DNA of 64,000 nucleotides from Paenibacillus methanolicus (GTDB lineage Bacteria > Bacillota > Bacilli > Paenibacillales > Paenibacillaceae), in assembly GCF_008124765.1 (NCBI RefSeq), contig NZ_VNHS01000002.1, positions 248,001 through 312,000 on the forward strand, written 5' to 3'. Below are positions 1 to 8,837 of the stretch, piece by piece. Within the stretch, counting starts at the first letter, position 1. Every line of letters starts with the position of its first letter. Position numbers and translations under genes: made by a program. The notes beneath the pieces are model-generated. The model searched no databases and was not told the DNA's origin. It saw only the letters and a program-made list of their open reading frames with translations.

Positions 1-61
1 TCTCCTGCTGTTGCTCGTAGGATTTCACCATATGGCGTAGTGCTTCCGCTTGGTCATTCAT
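1..61 (-). CDS. flhG: FlhG (YlxH/MinD-like ATPase), N-terminus only
   Basis: Only the first 20 codons lie in the window; the gene runs off the left edge. The readable start is MNDQAEALRHMV, the usual beginning of FlhG, the MinD-type ATPase that sets flagellar number and placement with FlhF. Its ATG overlaps the flhF stop as ATGA, so the two are translationally coupled. The assignment rests on position after flhF and this short N-terminus. Confidence 0.75.
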   Translation of the reverse strand, partial: MNDQAEALRHMVKSYEQQQE

Positions 62-1419
62 TGCTCATACGCCCCCAATAACTGCTCGACGTAAACATCT
101 GTCTTAAACGTGGTGATATCGTCGGGAACGGTTTGACCATAAGCGATGTAGGCGGGATGTAGATCATATTGAACGGCTAAATTCAAAATCGCGCCGTAGG
201 CATCCGTTTCGTCCTGCTTCGTGTAAAGAACTTTCTCGATGCCGTATTTGGCAAAATGGCCAGCTACGACGGACATATCCTTGAATTTGCTCGTCAAGCT
301 AAGTACCAGGTAAGTCTCGGATTGATGATTCGTCTGCAGAAGGCTGTTCACTTCCGAAACATACAGTTCATTGCGGAAGTTACGTCCTGCCGTATCCATA
401 AAAATGAGTTCCCGATCTTCCAGATCCTTAAATGCCCGGGACACTTCAGCCGGCGAAAACACCACTTCGAGCGGTACGTTCAAAATGTTGGCATATGTCC
501 GCAGCTGATCGACCGCCGCGATCCGGTACGTATCGGACGTAATGAATCCGACTTTGCGGCCGCTCTTCAAGGTCTGTTCCGCCGCGAGCTTCGCGATAGA
601 TGTCGTCTTGCCAACGCCGGTCGGTCCAACGAAATGTATGACGCGCGTGTCCCGTTGAATGCCTTTCGCGGCTTTCCCGCTCATCCACTGCGTCAACACG
701 GTTCGAGCTTGCGCCCAAACGTCCGCTTGCGTCAGATCTGCCTCCGACACGCTCTCGACCATCTCCGTCACTTCGCTAATCAGCTTCTCGATGAGGTCGG
801 CGTTGACCTCTTGATCGATCAAACGAGCATGGAGCGCTTGAACCGGCTCCGGAAGCCGTTTCATCTGCTGCTGCTTCGACATCCGCACGATCCATTGTTT
901 CATATCGCGAATTTCATCCAGCAGGGCGGCATCATCTAACTTCGCGTTCCCCTTCTCGATGGCCGCCTCCGAGCGCAGCGCTGCCGGCGGTGGCGGAACC
1001 GGCTGCATAGCCGGCTGTGGCGATGCAGGTCTCGAGTCGGCAGGCCGTGCGCCGCCGTACGCGGCAGCAGCGGCCTTGCTCGAGGTGACCGGGGGAGATA
1101 ATACGGCTGTGGCGCCTGCGCTTTCCTGTTGTCTTCCCCTAACGAGTCCAAGCGATTCCAGCAAAGCCGACTGGGCTTCGGTGGGCGACAATTGCGGCTG
1201 TGGTTTAGCCGATGCCGGTGTTTGCGCCTTCGGCGCCGGTTTGGCCGAGCCCGTCTCGACGGCGGCGATGACCTCCATCTTTTTCTTGGCGAACATGCCG
1301 AGGAAGCCGCCGATCCGAATTTCCTTTGTATTCAAGATGACCGCGTCCGCCCCGAGCTCGCTGCGAATCATCGGAAGAGCTTCGGGAAGCGCGTTTACAA
1401 TGTAACGTTTTACCTTCAC
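58..1419 (-). CDS. flhF: FlhF, SRP-family GTPase for flagellar placement
   Basis: Third SRP-type GTPase (with Ffh and FtsY), which helps place and assemble the flagellum at the membrane. 453 aa: an N-terminal basic domain (1-50) followed by an Ala/Pro-rich linker (about 55-150), then the NG GTPase domain. P-loop GPTGVGKTT is at about 265-273, DTAGR at about 342 and the G4-position motif TKQD at about 400. Most relatives have TKLD there. Start is GTG, overlapping the flhA stop as GTGA; the stop overlaps flhG. The gene lies in the unbroken fla/che operon. Confidence 0.95.
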   Translation of the reverse strand: MKVKRYIVNALPEALPMIRSELGADAVILNTKEIRIGGFLGMFAKKKMEVIAAVETGSAKPAPKAQTPASAKPQPQLSPTEAQSALLESLGLVRGRQQESAGATAVLSPPVTSSKAAAAAYGGARPADSRPASPQPAMQPVPPPPAALRSEAAIEKGNAKLDDAALLDEIRDMKQWIVRMSKQQQMKRLPEPVQALHARLIDQEVNADLIEKLISEVTEMVESVSEADLTQADVWAQARTVLTQWMSGKAAKGIQRDTRVIHFVGPTGVGKTTSIAKLAAEQTLKSGRKVGFITSDTYRIAAVDQLRTYANILNVPLEVVFSPAEVSRAFKDLEDRELIFMDTAGRNFRNELYVSEVNSLLQTNHQSETYLVLSLTSKFKDMSVVAGHFAKYGIEKVLYTKQDETDAYGAILNLAVQYDLHPAYIAYGQTVPDDITTFKTDVYVEQLLGAYEQ

Positions 1420-3449
1420 AGGTTAACCACCCCAATGCTTTGAACTTCTACGCTAGGTTCCAGCTCGCTATAGGACAGCACCGGAATATCCTGCATCGTT
1501 CGTTCGACGATTTGGCGTAAGTACATGCGAATCGTCGGCGAGGCGAGCACGATCGGCTGGTTGCCGGATTGAATCTGCCGATTGACCTGTTCCGTCAGTT
1601 TCTGATAAATCGTCTGGGTCGAAATCGGATCAAGCGCCAAGTAACTGCCCTGATCGGATTGTTGCACGGATTCGGCGATTTTCTTCTCGAGCGACGGCCC
1701 AACCGTAATGACGCGCAGCTTGTCGCTGTTCTGCGAGAACTGCTGCGTAATTTGCCGCGACAGCGCCTGTCTCACATATTCGGTCAATATATCCGGATCC
1801 TTCGAGTATTGTCCTTGGTCGGCCAACGTCTCGAAAATCGTGACCATATCCCGAATGGAAACCTTCTCGCGAAGCAGCTTGGACAACACCTTCTGAACGT
1901 CGCCAATGGAAAGAATCGAAGGAATCAGCTCATCCACTAGGGCCGGGTAACTTTCCCTGACGTTGTCCACGAGCGCTTTCGTTTCCTGACGGCCGATAAG
2001 TTCGTGGGCATGTCGTTTGACGATTTCCGTCAAATGCGTCGCGACGACCGACGGCGGGTCTACGACCGTATAGCCGGAAAGTTCCGCGCGTTCCTTCGTC
2101 GGTTCGTCGATCCAAATCGCGGGCAGCCCGAACGCGGGTTCGGTCGTCTCGATGCCAATGACCGAATCGTCGTCGTAGCCGGGCGACATCGCCAGATAGT
2201 GGTTAAGCAGCAGCTCTCCGCGCGCGACCGTATTGCCTTTGATTTTGATGACGTATTCGTTAGGTTTCAACTGAATATTGTCTCTTATTCGGATGACCGG
2301 TACGACCAAGCCAAGCTCTAACGCGCATTGACGCCGAATCATGATAATCCGGTCAAGCAAGTCGCCGCCTTGCTGCGTATCGGCCAGCGGAATAAGTCCG
2401 TATCCAAATTCGAATTCGATCGGATCCACTTGCAACAAGCTGATGACGCTCTCCGGGCTGCGAACTTCTTCGATCTGTTGTTCTTCCTGCATGAGCTCCT
2501 CCTGCTGCTCCTGCTGCTTAATCGTATTCTGCATGCGGTATGCCCCAAAAGCGATCAACCCGGCGAACGGAAGCGTGGCAATCGGACCGATCGGCGTGAA
2601 CAGACCGAGCATGGCGACCGTACCGGCCACAATGTAGAGAAGCTTAGGGTAACGGAACAGCTGCACTTGAAGGTCGTAAGCCAAGTTGCCTTCGGATGCC
2701 GCGCGCGTTACGATCAGACCGGCTGCCGTGGAGATAAGGAGCGCAGGTACCTGGCTGACGAGACCGTCGCCGATGGTCAGGACCGAGAACGTCTCGAGGG
2801 CGGTTTGAAAGTCCATGCCGTGGACGACCATGCCGATGATAAAACCGCCGATCAAGTTGATGATGAGGATGATAATCGAGGCGATCGCGTCGCCTTTGAC
2901 GAATTTGCTGGCACCATCCATGGAACCATGGAAGTCGGCTTCCCGTTCAATCTTGGAACGGCGCTCGCGCGCCTGTGTTTCGTTGATCAAGCCTGCGTTC
3001 AAATCGGCATCGATACTCATTTGTTTACCGGGCATCGCGTCGAGCGTGAATCTCGCCGCCACCTCCGCTACGCGTTCGGAGCCTTTGGTGATGACAATGA
3101 ACTGCACGACGACGAGTATGAGGAAGACGACGAAGCCGATGGCGATCTGGCCGCCGGCGACCCAGCTGCCGAACGTGGCGACGACGTGGCCCGCTTCGCC
3201 GTGGGCAAGAATGTTACGCGTCGTCGACAAGTTGAGTGCCAAGCGAAACAACGTCGTAATGAGCAGCATCGCCGGAAAAATCGAGAAGTCTAACGCTTCC
3301 TTGGAGTTCATGGCGATGAGCAAGATCATGAGCGCCGTGGAAATGTTAACGACGAGCAAGACGTCAAGCAGCCAAATCGGAAGAGGAATGATCATCATAA
3401 GCACGATGCCGATAATGCCGATTAAGATGATGAGATCCTTTGTTTTCAT
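1416..3449 (-). CDS. flhA: FlhA, flagellar type III export gate protein
   Basis: Major inner-membrane component of the flagellar export apparatus; its nonameric cytoplasmic ring docks chaperone-substrate complexes. 677 aa, normal length. About eight hydrophobic segments fill the first ~310 residues, including the conserved FHIPEP-family stretch around NSKEALDFSIFPA and LFRLALNLSTTRNIL. The remainder is the soluble C-terminal domain. It follows flhB after a 30-bp gap and overlaps flhF by 4 bp, so it belongs to the same transcript. Confidence 0.96.
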   Translation of the reverse strand: MKTKDLIILIGIIGIVLMMIIPLPIWLLDVLLVVNISTALMILLIAMNSKEALDFSIFPAMLLITTLFRLALNLSTTRNILAHGEAGHVVATFGSWVAGGQIAIGFVVFLILVVVQFIVITKGSERVAEVAARFTLDAMPGKQMSIDADLNAGLINETQARERRSKIEREADFHGSMDGASKFVKGDAIASIIILIINLIGGFIIGMVVHGMDFQTALETFSVLTIGDGLVSQVPALLISTAAGLIVTRAASEGNLAYDLQVQLFRYPKLLYIVAGTVAMLGLFTPIGPIATLPFAGLIAFGAYRMQNTIKQQEQQEELMQEEQQIEEVRSPESVISLLQVDPIEFEFGYGLIPLADTQQGGDLLDRIIMIRRQCALELGLVVPVIRIRDNIQLKPNEYVIKIKGNTVARGELLLNHYLAMSPGYDDDSVIGIETTEPAFGLPAIWIDEPTKERAELSGYTVVDPPSVVATHLTEIVKRHAHELIGRQETKALVDNVRESYPALVDELIPSILSIGDVQKVLSKLLREKVSIRDMVTIFETLADQGQYSKDPDILTEYVRQALSRQITQQFSQNSDKLRVITVGPSLEKKIAESVQQSDQGSYLALDPISTQTIYQKLTEQVNRQIQSGNQPIVLASPTIRMYLRQIVERTMQDIPVLSYSELEPSVEVQSIGVVNL

Positions 3450-3479
3450 AATGCTCCCCCTTCCTTGCGTTCTCCGTTA

Positions 3480-4571
3480 TTACTTAGCTCTGCCTTTGAG
3501 CCTATATACGTAAGCCAATACTTCGGCCACTGCTTGGAACAAGTCTGCGGGAACGCTCTCCCCGATTTCAGCCCTTGCATACAAGGCTCTGGCCAGCGGC
3601 TTGTTTTCCATCGTAATGACGCCGTTGTTTTTCGCGATTTCCCGGATGCGCAGCGCGACGTAATCCGCGCCCTTCGCAACGACTGTCGGCGCCTCCATCT
3701 TCGTCCCGTCGTACCGGAGCGCTATGGCGTAGTGAGTCGGGTTCGTGATGACGACGTCCGCCTTCGGAACGTCGGACATCATTCGCTGCATCGCCATGCG
3801 GCGCTGCCGTTCGCGAATTTTTCCTTTAATTAATGGATCGCCTTCCGACTTCTTGTATTCGTCTTTAATATCTTGCATGGACATCCGAAGACTTTTCTCG
3901 TGTTCGTATTTCTGGTACATGTAATCAATAAGGGCTATCACGACGAGAATGGCGCCAATCGTAATTCCCAGATTCATGACCAAGTGAGCCGTGAAACTAA
4001 GCATGTTCTCGACTGGCACATGGGACAACTTCATGATGTTCCCGATTGAACCCCAAACCGTTCGATAAACCATGAAGCCGATAATGCTCAGCTTTAGAAT
4101 GTTCTTGAGAAACTCCACCGCCGAGCGCATCGAGAAGATGTTTTTGAATCCTGCAATCGGATTCAGCTTGTTGAATTTCAGCTTCAAATTCTCTCCCGTG
4201 AAGAGGAATCCGATCTGAACGAACGTGCCGACCATCGCGAAGATGACGGCTATGGCAAGAATTGGCGCGAGCAAATACGCGCCTTGTATGGTAATGTCCG
4301 TAAAGAGGGTCATAATGTTCTCGGTCGTCAAGTTCATGGAGAGCTTCTGCTGGAAGAGCAAGCCGAACATGCGAAACAGTCGGTCTTTGTAAAAGTCTCC
4401 GAGCATTAACAGACACAGCAGGGAAAAAAGCAGGATAAGAGCCCCCGGAAGCTCTTGGCTTTTGGCAACCTGGCCTTTCTTTCGCGCTTCCTGCCTTTTC
4501 TTCGGCGTCGCTTTCTCCGTCTTCTCTCCGCTAAACAGCTGGAGGTCAAGTCTTAAGCGGTACGTATGCAA
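3480..4571 (-). CDS. flhB: FlhB, export gate and substrate-specificity switch
   Basis: Membrane protein whose self-cleaving cytoplasmic domain switches export from rod/hook to filament substrates. I place the start at TTG 4571, 8 nt after a GGGGGG ribosome site; it gives MHTYRLRLDLQLFSGEKTEKATPKKR, the family N-terminus. The frame is open 21 codons further upstream but would overlap fliR. 363 aa with four hydrophobic segments and the NPTH autocleavage motif in VITNPTHYAIAL. A second protein resembling only the post-cleavage fragment is encoded at 34133-34441. Confidence 0.94.
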   Translation of the reverse strand: MHTYRLRLDLQLFSGEKTEKATPKKRQEARKKGQVAKSQELPGALILLFSLLCLLMLGDFYKDRLFRMFGLLFQQKLSMNLTTENIMTLFTDITIQGAYLLAPILAIAVIFAMVGTFVQIGFLFTGENLKLKFNKLNPIAGFKNIFSMRSAVEFLKNILKLSIIGFMVYRTVWGSIGNIMKLSHVPVENMLSFTAHLVMNLGITIGAILVVIALIDYMYQKYEHEKSLRMSMQDIKDEYKKSEGDPLIKGKIRERQRRMAMQRMMSDVPKADVVITNPTHYAIALRYDGTKMEAPTVVAKGADYVALRIREIAKNNGVITMENKPLARALYARAEIGESVPADLFQAVAEVLAYVYRLKGRAK

Positions 4572-4584
4572 GCGAAAGTCCCCC

Positions 4585-5376
4585 CTACTGCTCCGCCCGA
4601 GCCTGAACGATTCCGAACAGCTTCTCCAATGCATCGAACATTAACGTGAAAATATTTTCAAACAGATCGATCATTCCCGGCATCAGCGCTGCCAACAGCA
4701 GGAAACCAATCATTATCTTTAGCGGTGCGCCAATAACGAACACGTTGTACTGCGGCGCGGTTTTCGCTAGAAGCCCCAAGCCAGCGTCGACAAGGAACAT
4801 GGCCACTACGAGCGGAGCCGACAGTTGCAGCGCAAGCATGAATGTATCCGCGAACGTGCGCAGAAGGAATTCCGAAATACTTCCTTCGTATATTCGCGTA
4901 AACAATTCATTCGAGATAGGGATCCACTCGTAGCTCTTAAGCAACGCGCTTAACATATAATGGTGCCCGTTCATGGACAGAAACACGAGCGTGCCCACCA
5001 TGAATTTGAAATTGCCCATCAGCGGGGAAGATGTGCCGGTCATCGGATCGATGACATTGGCCATCCCGAAGCCCATTTGCAGGTCGATAAACGCGCCTGC
5101 GGTCTGGATGATGGTAAAGAACAAGTAAGCCGTATAGCCGAGCAACAAGCCGGCGAGCACTTCTCGAATTACCGCAAGCACGTATGTAGCATCCGGCACG
5201 ATCGTCTGCTTTAACCCGTAACTAAGGAACACGAGCAACGCGACCAGAAAGCTGAGTCCGACTTTCATCATCGTCGGCACCGTTCGAGTCGAAAAGACAG
5301 GCGCGACGACGAAAAAGGAGGTTATTCGACAAAAAATAAGCAAAAAAATAGGGAAACCTTCCAGAAACAGTTCCAT
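4585..5376 (-). CDS. fliR: FliR, flagellar export gate protein
   Basis: Polytopic membrane protein of the FliPQR export channel. 263 aa, mostly hydrophobic, starting MELFLEGFPIFLLIFCRITSFF. The ATG at 5376 is preferred over an adjacent TTG because it sits about 8 nt after GAGGAA. It is followed 13 bp later by flhB and preceded by fliQ, the standard order. Confidence 0.94.
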   Translation of the reverse strand: MELFLEGFPIFLLIFCRITSFFVVAPVFSTRTVPTMMKVGLSFLVALLVFLSYGLKQTIVPDATYVLAVIREVLAGLLLGYTAYLFFTIIQTAGAFIDLQMGFGMANVIDPMTGTSSPLMGNFKFMVGTLVFLSMNGHHYMLSALLKSYEWIPISNELFTRIYEGSISEFLLRTFADTFMLALQLSAPLVVAMFLVDAGLGLLAKTAPQYNVFVIGAPLKIMIGFLLLAALMPGMIDLFENIFTLMFDALEKLFGIVQARAEQ

Positions 5377-5392
5377 CAAAAAATTCCTCGGC

Positions 5393-5662
5393 TTATCCGA
5401 TATATTTATAGAGATTGTTCAGCAGGTTGTAAGTGAAATCAACGAGTGTGTTCAATATCCACGGACCGAAAATCAAGATGGCCAGCAATACCGCTACGAT
5501 CTTGGGTACATAAGCGAGCGTCTGCTCCTGAATCTGGGTTGTTGCCTGAAAAATACTGACGATCAAGCCGACGACTAGACCGATGATCAACATCGGCGCG
5601 CTTGCTTTCATGGTCGTATACACGGCTTGCCCTGCCAATCGGATTACAAATTCTGCATTCAT
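5393..5662 (-). CDS. fliQ: FliQ, flagellar export gate protein
   Basis: Small two-helix membrane protein of the export channel. 89 aa, the family's usual length, with hydrophobic stretches around residues 17-37 and 50-70 separated by the polar loop ATTQIQEQTLAYVPKI. It lies between fliP and fliR, the order seen in almost all flagellar operons. Confidence 0.94.
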   Translation of the reverse strand: MNAEFVIRLAGQAVYTTMKASAPMLIIGLVVGLIVSIFQATTQIQEQTLAYVPKIVAVLLAILIFGPWILNTLVDFTYNLLNNLYKYIG

Positions 5663-5687
5663 GCCTTCATATCCCTTCCTGGTGAAC

Positions 5688-6449
5688 TCACGTGTTAAAA
5701 CTTAGCAGCAGCGACTTGACGATGAGATACCAGCCGTCGACAAGCACGAACAGCAAAATTTTAAACGGCAGCGAGATCATGACCGGCGGCAGCATCATCA
5801 TCCCCATCGCCATGAGCGTACTGGCCACCACCATATCGATAATCAGAAAGGGGATGAATATCATGAACCCCATCTGAAAAGCGGTATGCATCTCGCTCAG
5901 CGCAAAAGCGGGTACGAGAATGGTCAAAGGCACGTCTTCGTATGTTTTGGGTTTCTGCGTCTTCGTATAGTTCAGAAAGAGCAGCAAGTCTTTTTCCCGC
6001 GTCTGGTTGAACATAAATTTTTTCATCGGAACCGCCGCTTTGTTGAGTGCCTGCGTCTGCGTTATTTGGCCCTTCAAATAGGGCTGAAGCGCCACTTCGT
6101 TCACCTGTCCGAGCGTAGGGGACATGATGAAGAAGGTCAGGAACATCGCAAGCCCAATTAACACCTGGTTCGGCGGCATCTGCTGCGTACCGAGCGAGGT
6201 TCGAATGAACCCCAGCACGATGACGATCCGCGTAAAGCTGGTCATCAAGACGAGTATGGCCGGCGCCACGCTGAGGATCGTGATCATCAGCAAAAGCGAC
6301 AGCGCGCTGGTTCCGGGTTGCTCCCCTTCGCCCGCGCCCCCGATATTGACGCTTACATTCGGCAGCGGATCTGCGGCAAATGATTGGGTATGAAAAAATA
6401 GCGCAGCAAGCTGCAGCACGAGAAGAGTAAGTATAATTTTTTTGTTCAT
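5688..6449 (-). CDS. fliP: FliP, flagellar export gate protein
   Basis: Core of the FliP5-FliQ4-FliR1 export pore. The start is ATG 6449, overlapping the fliO stop as ATGA. It gives a cleavable signal peptide (MNKKIILTLLVLQLAALFF, then a likely cut near SFA-AD), as is known for FliP. 253 aa with the family motif TSFTRIVIVLGFIRTSLGTQ and four hydrophobic segments. The same frame stays open 41 codons upstream inside fliO, but those codons are not family-like. Confidence 0.94.
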   Translation of the reverse strand: MNKKIILTLLVLQLAALFFHTQSFAADPLPNVSVNIGGAGEGEQPGTSALSLLLMITILSVAPAILVLMTSFTRIVIVLGFIRTSLGTQQMPPNQVLIGLAMFLTFFIMSPTLGQVNEVALQPYLKGQITQTQALNKAAVPMKKFMFNQTREKDLLLFLNYTKTQKPKTYEDVPLTILVPAFALSEMHTAFQMGFMIFIPFLIIDMVVASTLMAMGMMMLPPVMISLPFKILLFVLVDGWYLIVKSLLLSFNT

Positions 6450-7087
6450 TCGTCCGACAACCGATCGTTTTGATTTTGGTCCTTCAGCATCGATTCCATC
6501 TCCTGCCTCCGATCCGATTGCTTCTGCAGCTTGGACTGCAGCAACGATTGGAACGAGTCCGGTTCCTGCCAAAGTTCCTTCCCCGGTTCTTCCCCTTTAT
6601 CCCGGCGACGCAGACGATCGAACCATTCCTTGACGGATGCCGGATTCCAGCCTTGAAATTGCTGCTGTTCCAGCGCTTCCATGATCGCCCTCGCTTCCTC
6701 CGGATCGTCGATTTTGTCCAGCAGCGCGACATTTTCTCCTACGCCAACGACATACATGCGACCGGATAAATCGATGATTTGCAGCGATTTGTTCGCGCCC
6801 AGGGGCACGCCCCCAAGAGAACGCAAGGCCCTGTTCGTGATGAGCGTCCGATTGCGCATCGCAAGCCAACGAATCACGATAACGATTAAGGCTGTTACCA
6901 TTAATAGGACGAAAACGACCCAGATGAGGTACCCCGTCATACTCGATCCCGGTATGTTCACGGCTTCCTCAACCGGGCCGCCCGACGCCCCGGTGTTTTC
7001 CCCTGAATCAGCTGCCGCTGCTGCAGCTCGTAGCAGCAGCGCGCCGAAGGTTCCACAGCCCGCGGAAAGCAGGATAGACCGTTTCAT
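6446..7087 (-). CDS. fliO: FliO/FliZ-type flagellar biosynthesis protein
   Basis: Membrane protein that assists assembly of the FliP export core. 213 aa: an N-terminal signal-like segment, one transmembrane helix at about 52-73 (YLIWVVFVLLMVTALIVIVI), then a cytoplasmic domain carrying the FliO-type stretch LGGVPLGANKSLQIIDLSGR. The C-terminal third is charged and poorly conserved. It lies between cheY and fliP with coupled translation into fliP. FliO is the least conserved export protein, so position carries some of the weight. Confidence 0.88.
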   Translation of the reverse strand: MKRSILLSAGCGTFGALLLRAAAAAADSGENTGASGGPVEEAVNIPGSSMTGYLIWVVFVLLMVTALIVIVIRWLAMRNRTLITNRALRSLGGVPLGANKSLQIIDLSGRMYVVGVGENVALLDKIDDPEEARAIMEALEQQQFQGWNPASVKEWFDRLRRRDKGEEPGKELWQEPDSFQSLLQSKLQKQSDRRQEMESMLKDQNQNDRLSDE

Positions 7088-7092
7088 ACGAG

Positions 7093-7455
7093 TTAACCAA
7101 GCGTCTTCTTGATGGCTTCGATAACGCGGTCAGCTTGGAAAGGTTTCACGATGAAATCTTTAGCTCCCGCTTGAATCGCATCGATAACCATCGCCTGTTG
7201 ACCCATCGCGGAGCACATGATGACCTTCGCGTTGCCGTCCAGCTTCTTGATCTCCTTCAATGCGACGATGCCGTCCATCTCCGGCATCGTGATGTCCATC
7301 GTAATAAGATCGGGTTTCAGCTCCTTGAACTTCTCGATCGCTTGCGCGCCGTCCTGAGCTTCACCGACTACCTCATAGCCGTTCTTCGTGAGAATATCGC
7401 GGATCATCATTCTCATAAAAGCTGCGTCATCCACAATCAAAATACGGTTAGCCAT
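7093..7455 (-). CDS. cheY: CheY, chemotaxis response regulator
   Basis: Single-domain receiver of 120 aa. Phospho-acceptor Asp54 (LITMDITMPEMDG), acidic pair Asp9-Asp10 and the conserved Lys in FIVKPF are all present. Phosphorylated CheY binds the motor switch. It lies directly after fliY and fliM, whose N-termini both carry EIDALL-type CheY-binding motifs, and FliY has CheC-type phosphatase centres that would dephosphorylate it. The strong AGGAGG-like site (tttttcctcc on the plus strand) fits high expression. Confidence 0.95.
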   Translation of the reverse strand: MANRILIVDDAAFMRMMIRDILTKNGYEVVGEAQDGAQAIEKFKELKPDLITMDITMPEMDGIVALKEIKKLDGNAKVIMCSAMGQQAMVIDAIQAGAKDFIVKPFQADRVIEAIKKTLG

Positions 7456-7484
7456 CGTTTTTTCCTCCTAGAGTCACACGTTAG

Positions 7485-8837
7485 TTATTGTAGTTTCTGA
7501 ATACGATCCCATTGGCTGACAATGTCGGTCACCCGCACGCCGAAATTCTCGTCGATTACGACAACCTCGCCTTTTGCGATAAGCTTATTGTTGACCAAAA
7601 TGTCGACTGGCTCACCGGCAAGCTTGTCCAGTTCGATAATGGAACCTTGCGATAACTCGAGAATATCCTTAATTTGCTTCTGAGTTCTACCTAATTCTAC
7701 AGTGACTTTCAGTGGGATGTCGAGCAATAAATTCAGGTTAGAATCATCCGCTTGACCAAAGCCCGCACCTTGGAAGTTGCCGAATTGAACCGGTTGAACG
7801 TTCACATTGCGATTCCCCATACCGCCGTAAGTTTGCGGCGGCATACCGTAACCAGGGGCGCCGTAACCCGGCATGCCGTAGCCTGGCATAGCAGCTGCAG
7901 GCGGCATCATCGGCATGCCTGGCTGTCCCGGCATACCTTGCGGCGGCATCATCGGCATGCCTTGCGGCGGATAGCCCATCGGCTGCTGATACGGATCATA
8001 TGCCGGCGCTCCCGCTGCCGCAGGTACTCCTGGCTGCGGTGCAGCCGCATGAGCGGCCGCCGGTACTGCAGCCGGTTGCGGTGCAGCCGCATGCGCTGCT
8101 GGAACTGCCGCTGGCGCTGGCGCCGCTTGAGGCTCGCTCGTTCCGCCCATCAAGGTCGATACCATCTCTTGCGCGAAGTGAATCGGCAGGAGCTGCATGA
8201 TTTGCGAGTCGATCAGGTCGCCGATCGTCAGACGGAACGCGATTTTGATAAACAGGTCTTCCGGCGGGAGCCGGTCGACGCCTTCGCCTTCCGATACATT
8301 AAGGATGTCGATACCGGGTGGGGAAATATTCACGAACCGGTTAAAGATCGTCGACATCGACGTCGCGGAGGAGCCCATCATCTGGTTCATCGCTTCCTGA
8401 ACCGCGCTGATATGGATTTCGTTTAACTCTTGATTCGGATCGGGTTCGCCCATACCGCCCAACATCAAATCGGCGATGATTTGCGCATCCCGCGTCTTGA
8501 TCACGAGCGAGTTTATGCCTTCGAAGCCATCCACGTATTCAACCGATACCGCAACGTGCGGTTTCGGGAACTCGTTATCAAGATCCTTCCTATTAATAAT
8601 GGATACTTTCGGCGTCGTGATGTCGACCTTCCGGCCAAGCAACGTGGACAAAGCCGTCGCCGCGCTTCCGAACGTGATGTTGCCGATTTCGCCAAGCGCA
8701 TCCTGCTCGATGGAGCTCAAATATTCACTCAGCTCTTCAATCGGACCGCTATCCGATTTCGACGTATCGGGTTCATCGGAAGACTGACGTAGTAAGGCAT
8801 CGATTTCCTCTTGCGATAAGTAGTCTTTACTCGTCAT
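7485..8837 (-). CDS. fliY: FliY, motor switch protein and CheY-P phosphatase
   Basis: C-ring protein that also hydrolyses CheY-P. 450 aa from ATG 8837. Residues 8-17 (SQEEIDALLR) match the FliM CheY-binding motif. Two CheC-type catalytic centres are intact: Asp46/Glu50/Asn53 and Ser144/Glu148/Asn151. A long Ala/Pro then Gly/Met/Pro low-complexity linker covers about 238-355 (repeats of GMPMMPPQGMPG and GYGMPGYG). The C-terminal FliN domain follows (SPOA-like, ending around VRVTDIVSQWDRIQKL). The linker makes it longer than the ~380 aa Bacillus protein. It overlaps fliM by 11 bp. Confidence 0.94.
   Translation of the reverse strand: MTSKDYLSQEEIDALLRQSSDEPDTSKSDSGPIEELSEYLSSIEQDALGEIGNITFGSAATALSTLLGRKVDITTPKVSIINRKDLDNEFPKPHVAVSVEYVDGFEGINSLVIKTRDAQIIADLMLGGMGEPDPNQELNEIHISAVQEAMNQMMGSSATSMSTIFNRFVNISPPGIDILNVSEGEGVDRLPPEDLFIKIAFRLTIGDLIDSQIMQLLPIHFAQEMVSTLMGGTSEPQAAPAPAAVPAAHAAAPQPAAVPAAAHAAAPQPGVPAAAGAPAYDPYQQPMGYPPQGMPMMPPQGMPGQPGMPMMPPAAAMPGYGMPGYGAPGYGMPPQTYGGMGNRNVNVQPVQFGNFQGAGFGQADDSNLNLLLDIPLKVTVELGRTQKQIKDILELSQGSIIELDKLAGEPVDILVNNKLIAKGEVVVIDENFGVRVTDIVSQWDRIQKLQ

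Noticed and set aside
2328-3293. Plus-strand open frame of 321 codons
   Set aside because: Antisense to flhA, strongly Asp/Glu/Arg-rich, no ribosome site or recognisable domain.
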